DNA from: Alitta virens | Taxonomy: Eukaryota > Annelida > Polychaeta > Phyllodocida > Nereididae | DNA: 64,000 bases | Assembly: GCA_932294295.1 (NCBI GenBank) | Contig: OW028573.1 | Location: forward strand, 65,139,829-65,203,828 | Reading direction: 5' to 3' | Shown: one piece after another, positions 12,860 through 25,200 of the stretch | Position numbering within the stretch: the first letter of the stretch is position 1 | Layout: the number at the start of each line of letters is the position of its first letter | Notes under the pieces: generated by a model | Databases searched by the model: none | Told to the model about the DNA's origin: nothing | Seen by the model: only the letters and a program-made list of their open reading frames with translations | Made by a program: the position numbers and the translations under genes

Positions 12860-15800
12860 CTGTTCATTCTTATTTGATTCAATGGTTGTTAGATTGATAT
12901 CTTTCAAGGTTCTTTGTTGTGGACATTTGTCTAGAAATGTGATCAAGTTGTCATTTTCATAGTTTTATGCATTGTTTTCACATAAATTTTCATATAATTT
13001 CCTGTATAGTTATGTTACATGGTCACATATGGGGTCAAAAAGAATATCACCGACACCTTTGTTCTGAGACGTATCAGTTGCCTAGAATTTTTTAGAAGTT
13101 CAATAATAGAAATGAGATAAAATAAGATCAAGATATGCACTGTCAATGATAAACTTGTTCAACAAAGACAGAGGAATTTAAGGAAAACATGAAAGGTGCA
13201 AAAAGGTGCCTTCTATTTTTAGCATCATTATATCAATACAAAATAGTTATGACATGACCTGTTTACTTATAACTGATTAAATAGTGTAATACTGGAGGAA
13301 AAAACTGTTTTTATACGTTATTGTACTGTTTAGGAACATATCGAGCGCCTAAAACCGTTTTGAATAAAATCTGAGAATGCAAGCAACAATAGATAACATT
13401 TTAGACAACAAACATATTGTCTTCCCTCCTAGCTGTCCAACTTAATCAGCAATCAATATCATGTTTGTTTTAGCACATCATTTCGTATTTGTCTATTTAT
13501 CAAATATATTTTCGTAGTTCGAAAAAGCTGGAGAAGGGCAGGCAGCCATGCTAGACACCAAAGAATAACTGAGGTGTAAGACAAAAAGATTTAATTGCGA
13601 TCATAAAACGATAAATCTATTCAGGATTTGTGGGCGTTGCGTGTTCCTCATCGTGTTATTTTTGTTTATCAGAACAATCGGCGTATCTTATTCTCTTTGA
13701 TTCAACCTCCTTGTAAAAATACAGATGTTTGGCAATTTCATTGAAAACCGAAATAAAACAGTAAATACGAAAAATGATAAGCACATTTTACAAAACATCA
13801 CGTACAGAACATCATAATATAACAAAATGCAAAATTCTAGACCGGATTAGGGCTAAAACCACGAGAGTTGAGTATTTCGACTTTTTCTCTGTCCAAGGTA
13901 GCACTAAAAATTATATTGAAATAATATCAAAATAAACTCAGCAGGTTTCGAAATTCTGTTTTAAAACCTATATTTATAGCTAAACTCTGATGGCTGGCTT
14001 CAGCTATTGCGGTTGGTAGTAACACAGTGAAGTATATTTTATTGTCGGTAGCACACTGTGCTTATGTTTGTTGTTTTATTACCTATACCGACATTTAATA
14101 AAGTTTTACCTTACTTTATTACCTTACCTTACCTTACCGGATACCTTATACATTATATGTCTGTCATCTCACAAATGCGGCCTCTCTTGGTAGCTGGTCA
14201 TGGAAGAAATTGTGTGTATGACTCTGATTTCCATAATAAATATATCGCTAAGTACTATTTAAGCAACCCCACCCACTATGTAAAACCCACACACCTGCAC
14301 AAAGGGTGGTCTTAATGACTAGAGTTTCTGTTTAAAATTATACCACCAGTTTCAATAGGTAAATTTTTTGTAAATGGGTATATTTCATTATTTTTAAATA
14401 TTAATCAGTATGCATCACTTAACAAGTGTTTATGGAATACATGTCATATAAGCGCTATACTTAAAGCAAAAGAAATATGTTTTATTTTGTTTACCCCAGA
14501 TTATTACATCATACAATCTTCAGGAATTTCCCTGTTTAAAAATCATATTTTCACTTTTTCATTAATATACAAGTAAAAGAAATATGTGTATACCCGAGAT
14601 TATTACATTATACATTTTTCAGAATTTCCCTGTTTAAAAATCATATTTTTATTTTTTCATTAATATACAGTAAAAGAAATATGTTTTATTTAGTATACCC
14701 GAGATTATTACATTATAAATTTTTCAGAATTTCCCTTTATTTTTTAAATCATATTTTGAATTTTTCACTTTTTTTATATCACTATCAAAGAAAAAAAAGA
14801 AAAGAAAAAGAAAAGAAAAAAAGTTGTCAAGTAGAAACCCTTGAATGCGCCCCTCTCCTATTTTTAGGACAAAGGAGTCGCACAGATAACGCAAGCACCG
14901 TCGTGAGTTATGTGGAATCACAGCACGTGACTGTTCGGCAGACAACTGTGACTAGAACTGTGCTAAATGCCACCATTCCCTTCACTTTAAAGTGTGACAA
15001 ATATACTACAAAAAAGTACCGTCTATGATTACCACTTAGTGGCTGCTAAATCCATTAAAATCCATTAAGAGGGCAAGATGCACCCCACTCGATCTTGGGG
15101 TTACATAATATTAAACACCAGTCACGATGAAAGAATGCACTGGAGCAAAAAAAGGTCACCGCAGAAGGCAAAGTGTCGAAGTGGAACAAAGGGTGTTTGT
15201 GCTCTGTTTTAGGTCATTCCCTGACACACTGGGGTTACAACTTTCAAACGAGCAAAAATGGAACTTTAAATACAGAAAAACTACGTCTTCTCTTTAATTG
15301 CATGGATTTTGTATGCACATCATAGTGTTATCAACCCAGTGTACACTCAAGGTGTTGTAAACAAGACGCAGTGTGGATTTGTGCACAGGATTATCTCTCT
15401 GATCAGTGGAGTCGATACTTTTTCTAACCCTTTTAAACTGGATTCTTAGAGAGTCAGCGGCTCCAACCCCATTGTTTTTCTCGCCCGGGTCACCGTGATT
15501 TGTGCGAGACATCCAGGCAATCGGAGTGACACTGAGAAAGTCTCCTGCAGTTTCCCACAACAAAGTGCAAGAAATCAATGCAAGTAAGCGAACACCAGCA
15601 ATCACTTAGACGGCTGGCCTTGAACACTGGTGCACACAAACAATGGATGATAATATAGTAGCCTCGTAAGCGGGGCGTCATGAGTTCCAAGCAAAAGAAA
15701 CTTTTTAAAGCTGCTGCTGCTACTGCTACTGCTACTAATGCTGCTGCTGCTGCTGCTGCTGTTTTGCATTTACGTGTAGACATACGAGTCTGTGCAACTA

Positions 15801-16237
15801 TCAACTCAACGCTTAAACAGTGCAGTGTCGGTGACTGCAATAACAATACCAAGTTGCTTGGCCCCTGAATTGCAAAATGCAAGGCTCTTGTAACTGAAAG
15901 CAAGGAGGAAGTGTTCAAATGTCTGGTGATCTTTTTAATCGATGTCACTACCAGCCTCCTGTGGTTTTATGCTTCTCTAAACGTTGTGCACGAAGGAGAG
16001 AGGCGTCTTGAGGCATCTGAGCCGATCCCTGAAAACAAAAGAGTTTATTGATCGAGTTGCAAGCCTCGGTGGGCCCAGGGCTGGCTCACTCGACTGCTGC
16101 TCGAGTGGCAATACTGGACAGGACCAGGGCAACGACGCATCAGTGTGTGCCAGAACTAGACAGTATGAAGGGTGGTCTCATCACACGACTGCTCGCCATC
16201 CACCCCTATCACAACTGATTAATGGAAGCCTGTCCAC
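12860..16237. other. Intergenic, repeats only
   Basis: No gene recognised. The interval contains a (TTACC)n tract at 14105-14144, a three-copy ~110-bp tandem repeat at 14466-14785, a purine-rich run near 14789-14822 and an interrupted GCT/ACT trinucleotide tract at 15709-15762. Open frames over the trinucleotide tract encode alanine runs and are not credible genes. The 5' UTR and promoter of the polydom-like gene are expected just left of 16238. Confidence 0.6.
14466..14785. repeat. Three-copy tandem repeat, ~100-115 bp unit
   Basis: Three consecutive diverged copies begin near 14466, 14574 and 14673. Each has AAAGAAATATGT, then CCCGAGATTATTACAT or a variant, then TTCAGAATTTCCCT, then AAATCATATTTT. 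Copies differ by small indels. The array is AT-rich and non-coding. Confidence 0.8.
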
Positions 16238-19200
16238 ATGCTTGCACTTGTCACCATCCTGAATCTTCTAGGAGCAGGTGAGTTTGCACTTTTTCTTATT
16301 ATTTCAATTAAGTCAATAGTCATATCTGCCAAAGGACTGTCATAATGATCCGACTGGCTTTCTTGCATATTTAATGGCTGCACTTGCTGTCCGTCCCATG
16401 TGGCCCGTGCGCACCCAGCGTGGTTGCTGCTTCACCAACTTAGTGGAGCCTGAACTTCCAAAACTGCGCATAATGCAGAATAAGAGAGAACCAGAGGATG
16501 AAACTCGTGTCTAGTGCATTTCTGCATCTTGTCTGTACATTTTTTTTTTCGTCTCGTAAATGCATTCTGTCTCATTTTCTCGTGCTCAGACAGCAAGACA
16601 TTTGACACCCATATGACGTTATCTGTGGCCCTTGATAGAATGGTGATGTAATCGAACTGCATTGACTTTTTGAACATTGATATAGGGATGACACCAATCA
16701 GCTAAAGCAAGCACATTATAGTTTGAACAAACCAGTTTATCCTTAAAAGGAACACGAAAGCACTTCGAAGTTAGCGATAAGAACAGGAGTCACCCAGGCA
16801 CCTTGCATAAGTCCTTGACATACAACATACGAAATTGATATTGATCGTTTGTCTGGGGCTCAAATCAGGATGAGGTAATATGCCAAAAATAACAAATGCA
16901 TTCTAAGTGATTTGAGGAAAGTTTGGCTCCACTCTCTTGTAAGTGTATGTCCAATTTGCTACTCTAAGCGCTAAAGACATGCTTCAAGGCACGTTTGGGC
17001 TTAAAAGGAGACACAGAAGAATCTTTTCTTATGTGGCCCCGAAGGGCAACTTTGCTCCAGCAGCCGAATTCAGCAGTGGTCGGCGGTCTGGGTGCTTGCT
17101 ATAGATTTGTACTTTATCTGTCTGAGGACATGGAGACAGTGCGGTGCCTGCTTTCTGGCTGGCGGCAGATGACTCATGCAATGCCAGCTTCTCCCCTGTC
17201 TCTCCTATTTGCTGAAAATGTGATTGCCCATGCATGATCATCAACGCAGACATGCAGTGGCATATCAGATGGGATGACTTCCATCATGGTTCTGGCATAT
17301 GTCAAAAGTAGTATAGAGCCCTGCGCAGCATCCTCCCTGGCTGCTTATATTGATCGTTGGCGTACGGGTCTCCAACTACAACATAGTATTCCTATATGCG
17401 AAGCCAGACAAGCGTCGCAGGGTCTAGTTCAGGCACTCTTAGCTGCCAAATTTTAACCTTCTGGCTTTTCTGCTCAGAATCCACCTTCGATGAAGCTCTC
17501 ATTTGTGTAAATGTGGTTAAACCTGAGGTCGCTCAAAATGTAGGCCACAATATTATATGGGTTATTGATTTGAGTGCAGTGCGCTTGATCACGTACTCAG
17601 AAGGATCAGGAGTGGACCCAGTGCTCCCTTCCATTGCCTCATGTGCTCACCATGTTTGAATACCAATGGACCCATGTAGAGCCGCATGTCTGCCATCCCA
17701 TCAAATGCGTAATTACCTTAGGGATTTTTATAATTTTATTGTCTGGCTTCCGCATCAAATTACAGGGCCAAATACCACCAAACTCCACAGCAGAAATTCA
17801 AAGATTCTATCTGAACAACTTGGAATCTTTCTTAAATTGAGAGTTGTTTAGAAAAATATTTCCGTTTTGTATTTTTCTTCAAATTTACCATATTTTGAAT
17901 ACAATTAATATGCATATATTTAATAAAAATGTTCTAAACACACAACGAAATTCAATAAAATTTCAATTCGCTCATATAATACAGAAGAAACCCTAAGTTA
18001 AATTGCAATTTCACTAACTACGAACATTGAACTTTTTCAAGATATTTTTGTTTTAATCTGGTTGATGTGTCAGCAAATCAGCTGCTATAATTGGTGGAGA
18101 GTACTAGGGTATGTCAGGTAGTTTACAGCAAGACATACGTCTTTCTTCCCCTATTGTTACTCATTTTGCTTTTCAGACATAGTAGATCATAACTAAATGA
18201 TTCCATTAATATAATTTTCTCAGGGATATTAACAAAAATCAACTGAACGATGATGTCAAGTATACATTAAAATGCACTGAAAATATTGCTGCTAGGATGC
18301 ACATTGCTTCAGCCATTTACAGTCAAGTGCGGGGACTTATTCAACCAATAGAATTGCAGTATTCTGTCGTAGCCACCTGGTGGAAATATAGAGAACCTTC
18401 CGTGAAAATCCACTATTAAATCAAGCTGTCATATTTAGCTCAATCAGACAGCAGTCTGTTGATGGCAATGAAAGTATGTGATGCGCCAAGCTACGTAATT
18501 TAACTAAAACAAAACTAACCTCTGCTTGTTGTGTGAGTCTTTTGAAGATGTCTTACAGAGGCAAATATAAGAGAAGTTGAGCAAGTATGGAATGTACACA
18601 ATAACATTTACTCTATTCCATGATACAGTTAGTTTCATAAATTATGATCGACTCCAGACAGCTGTAGCCACTTATTCCTATCCCAGTAACTGGCTAAAGC
18701 CAGCGGCTGGCTTCCGTCTACTCCTGGCTTATAGTCGACTTACGCCACCACCACTGAAAACTATAAACCATGAATATGTATGTACAATAGATATGCATCT
18801 TTTCAAAAATTTACAAATATTAGTAACTCTCAACTTCTACACTAAAAGGTGCTGCATGTACTTTTAGGTATGGCTATGAGTAGCCAGTTATAGCCAGTCT
18901 GTTCCATTTAGTGGCAGGTAGCATCATATAGCAGAAGTTGTCTAACTTTGTCTAGGTTCAATTTGCCATTTTAAAATGAAACTTGCTTTACTGTGTAGGA
19001 GAGTGGAGTCACTTACATGCCTCAGTATAGACACCGAGTATAAGAAACTTTTCATATGACTTTCAGTGAAGCTTTAGCTTTTAAAGAGTTCATAAGCTGA
19101 TAATCAAATCACAGGCATCAAACATGGACCCAGATGACCTTAGTTGACCTTCGTCTGCTTAGGGTGCTGCGCTGATTGGCTCATTATTGGCACTGATGAC

Positions 19201-22200
19201 CTAGACCGTCTAGCAGCCATTCAGACGCCATGCACCCCACTGGTGCCTAAAATTTCCCCGGTATTTGCAGCCTGGGTCCTACAATTTACTGGCATGCGCC
19301 TGTGATCATAACCCAGGACCCACCGAGGAGGTTAACTTGCACCTTTACAACTAAGCCACCCTTTACTAAGTCACTACATCAACACTAACAAACCACTAAT
19401 TTATATACAAAGAACGTAATTGTAACTGCAACCCAAGAGAGAATTCAGACATGACGCTCATTTTCATCTATTTGAAATAAAAACAGCATAATCTGTAACT
19501 CAATTTATATAGTTGTGGCAACATTTATGAGACATTTGGGTGTACAAAGCCAACGGCCAGAAGTGTTTTGTTTTTCATAGCAGTTTCATTTTCAATAGTA
19601 TGCAATCTCCTGTGAAATCCAGCATATGGCACGTAGGAAAAATAGAATGTGTGTGAAGGGCCTGGATAGGACTCTTACCGTGTGGGTGTTTTTATCTAAC
19701 ATATGCGGACCAACAATTTGTTCGCAGGTAAACAAGAAATTAGGCCTTTTTAATATTAGAACAAACAGGGACAATAATTGGATCCATGAGTATTATATGG
19801 GTGTGTGTGTTGATATTGTCCACCAATAGTATATTCAAAAGAAACAGAAAGTCATAGTCCTAGAAATTTTCCCTTCTTACATACCAACAATAATTTTTTA
19901 TTTGTAATCAAATTCGGCTTGTATAGGTTGACGACTTAGAACTAAAAGCATTAACGATTTCTGAGTGCAAAACATTTCACAAGCAGTGTATGCAGAGAAA
20001 GCTCACCTGATCGGGTAGACAGATGTCTAATATTGTCTATGTCTATGTCTCAATGCTCCTGGGGCTGAAGCTCAGTCAGCTTAATGATGGGACGATAAGG
20101 CTGCTTGGAGTCGACACCATATTACACATTCACCCCATGGGCAGGATCGTTTACTTGCCTCAGCATAGACACCGAGTACAAGGCACCTCCAGTTCCACAT
20201 CTCATGTGATCGACATCCAGTTGGAATGTAGCTCATGAAGAGTGCCCGGGCCGGGGATTGAACCTGGGACCTTCAGCAGAGCTGGCCAATGTGGAATTGG
20301 CAGATGCCTTAACCATTAGGCCACCCAGCAGGTTTAACTATACAGTAACTAAAAGTTACAAGATAAATATAAAGATACAAGATAAATATCTTCTTTTAGG
20401 CGGACTATCCAGTATAGCTTGCAGTCGGATATGGACGTTTTCATGTCACTTTCACGTCAGGTAGATGTAAGTCGCTCATGCAGACTCTGGTAGAGGAAAT
20501 TGCTGATTGCCGGGAGTTCCCTGACAGAGGCTCATTAGAGGCAACAGGACCTGGCTGTTACACCAGCAAATGTCAATCGATCTCGAGTAGAGCAATCACG
20601 ATGTTTTCAGACTCCTTTCCAAAAAAACGTATATTTAATTTTTTGTCCTGCTCACCTTACACTGAAACTCTTTTTGACCAGGAAGAAGTTAACTTTTTTA
20701 ACAGTTTTGGCAGTTTTTTTTAATATCTATACGGTTCGTAAGCCTTATCTTATTCAGTTTCAAGTAGTCTTTGTCATGATTAAGACTTTCTGACTAAGTA
20801 TTAAATTATTATTGTTAGACTATACGTTCCCTTTAAGAAGGGAGGGCAGTGGCTTGAACCAAAGAATGATTGAACCCACGACTATGCACGTATGAGTCCA
20901 GCACCTTATCCCCTGGGCCACGGCACCACATTATCTGCATAATGTAAAGATTTTTTTGACAAACAGCTTGCCACATGGGTCTGACGTCTCTTCAGACAGA
21001 CGTGGCAGGCTGTCTGAGATCTGATAAAATACACTTGCAAAAGGTAGTTGTACTTTGTTTAGTTAGACTTTTACTGTATTCTGGGATTTCTGGGTTCGTC
21101 AAGAATATACCCACAAAACGTTGATGGTCTATCACAATACCAAATCACAGCATTCCAAGGTCAGCAAGAATGCATAAGGACCAGATTATTTGATGATTTA
21201 ACAATAAATGACCCTGTTACTTTAATAAACATATTTCTGCACATATTTCTTGTAGACTGCATCAATATACCAAAACAAATTGGGGACCCTTGAGGTCGTT
21301 TTGGCCATGGCCAAAGATACCCCGCACTGAGCTTCAATGGGCTGAAATACTTATTTTCCTTGGATGTAACAAGAAATAGTATAATAGTTTAAATAACCTC
21401 TACACCATTTTGATTTGTGGGAAATTCTTTACAAAATACAGGCATTCAAAGTTACTGTCATATTTACAACCAGGTTTCCTAGACTAAAGTATACAGCAAC
21501 TGCTATGTCACTGAAAACCACACGCCCTAACATAATGTTAGTTTCATTAAAAACATCCTGTCAAATTGGACCTAGACAAAGCTAGATAATTTCTGCTGTA
21601 TGATTCTACTTGCCACTAAACGGAACTGTCTGGCTATAGCTGGCTAGTCAAAGCCAGATCTAAAAGTACATGTCGCAGCATTTGATGCATAAGTTGAGAG
21701 TTAGCATATCTGTAATATTTTGTTGAAAAGATGCATGTCTATTCATTTATGATACATTAGAAAATTTCTTAAATTTACCAAAAATTTATATTTTTTCAGT
21801 GGTGGTGGATGTAAACTGACTATAAGCTAGAAGCGGCTGGCTTTAGCCAGTTATAGCTACAGCCTGGAATAGGTTGCTACAGCTGTCTAGAGTCTATCAT
21901 ATTTTATGAAACTGACTGTAGCCATGGCAACTGTCCCTAGAGCAGCATAGAGTGCATTAAAGCTCACAATTTTTATTTTCAGGAAGCTTATATATCATAG
22001 ATCATATTTATGCACAAATAAGTTACCTATATTAAGTCAATTCAGAGTGAGACTCAACAAAATCCGTTTTTTCATAGGCGGCCAAAGTTACCCCAGGCGG
22101 CCAAAGATACCCCCCGGGTGATGGTATTGAACTTTCGATATACAATGTATTTAACTTTTTCCTATGACTAATGAAATATGGAAGCTCCAGGGGTTGTCCT

Positions 22201-25200
22201 TTAAAGCTCTGGAGTATTTTGTGGATTACCCTGACTGCTACATATCACAAGAAGTTCAAGCAGTCCAGAACAGTTATGCAATACAAGCACAGACTAATCC
22301 ATTCCACATGACTAGGTATGGCTCAACTAAGAGTGGGGTCACTCGTGTCAAAGAAGGATAATCACATCACAGACCCTGTTTTTTCCAAGATCCTATGCAA
22401 CCCAGTGATGCATTGAAGATTAAAAAAAACACACAAAAAAACTGTACCTTCAGTAATAGTAACTACTGCAGTTTGCTTGTTCATACAATCTGGGATTCCC
22501 AACTACCACTAGCCTAGACTATGATCAGTTCATACATGCTGGAGTTTAGTATTAGTGCAGCCATCTAAGGTAAGCACTTGCTACTCATGAGGAATTATGA
22601 ATAAAATGAGAGAGAGAGGAAGTCGACACTATGTTACAAATGCCTCCAATTTAGCGTTTCGTGCGAATGACATCCAAGGATGATGTAGTTCACGAGAAGT
22701 GTTCAGACCAGAAATTGAACTCAGTACCTTCAGCAGAGATGGACACATTGTTGAATGGCCTCTACCTAACATGCCACCTACAGTTAGCTTCTTACAACAT
22801 GTTTGACTCTAGACACCTATTCCTGACTGTAGCTAAATCAAACCGCTTCTGTCTACTCCTAGCTTATAGTCGGCTACACCTACTACATGGTCAAATGTGC
22901 TACGTGCGTTTTCCATGTGTTTGGATAAACGCATGGACAACGCATGGTTTTCACCTCATTTTAATTAGGCAAAAACCATGCGTTTTCCATGCGTTTATTC
23001 TTCTCATGGAAAACGCACGTGGCACATTTGGCCTAGTACCATCAACTGGCACCCTCTGTTAAAGAACAACATGTATACATGCAGCAGACTGACTTCACAG
23101 TGCACCTGAACCATTTTACTTCACAATGATTATATGTTATCCATAGACAAAACAAACCTCGGTAAATGTAAGTAATTTATCAAATGTTTCATAATATGTA
23201 TGAGCAATAGAGATGCATATTTTCATCTAGAAATATGTATCACTCTCAACTCGCAACTGATGCACTAGATGGTGCTGCATGTACTTCATATCCGGCTTTG
23301 AGTAGCCAGCTATAACCAGACAGTTCCGTTTAGTGGCAGGTAGCATCATATAGCAGAAGTTGTCTAGCTATGTCTAGGTTTAATTTGACAGGCCGTTTTT
23401 AATGGAACTAACTGCAGCTGATGAACCACATGTTCTGTGCTCTGTGAACGAAGTTGGTGAGCAGAGCAACACATGAGTACCATGCTGGAATTGGGAATTC
23501 CCATAAGCTGTACTGCACTGAAAGTGACCTGCAACAGAACTGTTCCATAATCAGGAGCATATTTTGTATTCGAACAAGAAGTTATTCAAGCAGACGGTGT
23601 TAATATGAGTGTTTAAGGCATATGAAAGCAACTGTGTGATGTGTACTGAATTGATGGCTGAGAGATGTTTTACATGCATCAATGGAAGCAACATGCTGTC
23701 TGCTGCAACTTCAACTAATTTGCACACAATTTACATGAAATTTAATCTGATCCACAGAAACATGAGAGCAATCGCCACTTTGCCATATCTGCATCATGTG
23801 TCTGCATTAACATGACAATAAAATTGTGTGCACCATGCAAAGACGGTGCACTCTATAGTCTAAGCTCTTTTTCATGGTGATCATAGCAATTTGATTGTGT
23901 CTAGAATTGCTACCATCATTTTATACCTTACACAAGTTAGCTTACACATTTTGCCAGCTTTGCTCAATATTTACTAAGGCAATATGCTATTGGCGAAGCA
24001 TGCAGTTATTCGTTTTGACCATCATTCTAGAATCCGTCACTGGCTGCCTGGTGACCTGGTCTAGAGGTTTTTCAGTGCATGCAGTTCATCGCGTCAAAGC
24101 AATAGCCATGGTGGCAATGATGATTGTTGTATGAATTATGTATTTATGCATATCTTTGTCCTGTGATCAATCTCACCGTCAACTTGGTAATTTCTTTTTG
24201 TTCTCCCTAATAGTAGCGGCACATTTTTGTCTTTGGGGAGTCTCCTCATTCATATAATTTTTATATGTATCATCTCATCTCATTTCATCCCACCTAAAAT
24301 TGTATAATTTATAGGAATGTAATAAAAGCTATTTGTCTGTCTGTCTGTCTGTCTGTATGTCTGTCTATTGTTTTGTCAGTCGGGCAACCATTCACATGGC
24401 GGTCAAGCGTGGTCAGTTGTTGGTATTAGTCTGGACGTAAGTCTGCTTTAGCGCACCATGTGTACATGAGCTGGACCCCCCCCCCCCTCTCCCATCTTAG
24501 CAATTAGGCTAACTGGGTGACATATACTTGCATTAGAGGGCTGCACTCTCATAACCCTAATCCTCCAATGATTACAATTGCGCAACTATTCTTCTTCTTC
24601 TTTTGTCTCCTTTCTTCTTCGTCTTCTTTGTCTTCTTCGTTTCATAGCTGTGACTTGAAGCCGAGCTTCATACAACACTGCAGTGTGGTATTCCCATACC
24701 TTATGAACGATTTTGTATCCAGCTAAACTCAAAAGTCTATGCGAAGGAACTACATATTTTTGTGTTGTTCTTAATTTCAGGAGCTGGGATAGTAGAGCTC
24801 ACGTGTCCTGAGGACAAGCACCGCACTGCCGACCCTCGCACGACTTCCGCCTTTGTATCGTGGGACCGAGCCGACTTCCTCATCCAGTCCACCCGTCCCA
24901 TCAAGTCAGTATTTTGTATACCTTGATGATTGACTGCTGGCTAACTTGGGTTGTTTTTGGTCGAAGTCTTAATGTTATTAAAATTGTTTTGAATTCATTA
25001 TAATGTATTATTGCAGTGGTACAGCAAAACTCATAGATTTGGAAACTCCAAAGGATGTCATGTGAATCCATGGGCTAGCCAAAGGGAGCCTTGGATTCAC
25101 ATGATATCCTCAGGCTGACTATGAAATCCGATATAAGGGATGATGTCTAAATTGTCTACACCAGATTTCACATGAAATTTGATAGATGCTCATCAACCTG

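Larger units (their letters stand above)
16278..24780. other. Intron 1 of the polydom-like gene, 8.5 kb, transposon-rich
   Basis: The interval runs from GTGAGT at 16278 to the TTTCAG acceptor ending at 24780. It holds three copies of the R1 MITE (18626, 21536 inverted, 22781), one palindromic MITE (22886), several tRNA-derived SINE pieces (about 18990, 20030-20332, 20862, 22613) and a (TGTC)n microsatellite at 24334-24367. No open frame inside shows protein-family similarity. Confidence 0.75.

Noticed and set aside
15490..15948. 152-codon minus-strand frame with alanine runs
   Set aside because: It rides on an interrupted GCT/ACT trinucleotide repeat, has no splice or domain support, and the complementary strand is also open for the same reason.
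20241..20332. Functional tRNA gene on the minus strand
   Set aside because: A and B boxes are present, but the acceptor arms do not pair and a shared SINE body follows.
20862..20935. Functional tRNA gene on the minus strand
   Set aside because: The 5' and 3' ends flanking the boxes cannot form an acceptor stem, so it is a SINE head or pseudogene.
24517..24726. Frame with Phe and Ser runs upstream of the first HYR exon
   Set aside because: It covers a TTC/TCT-rich tract in an intron; its stop precedes the true acceptor at 24780.
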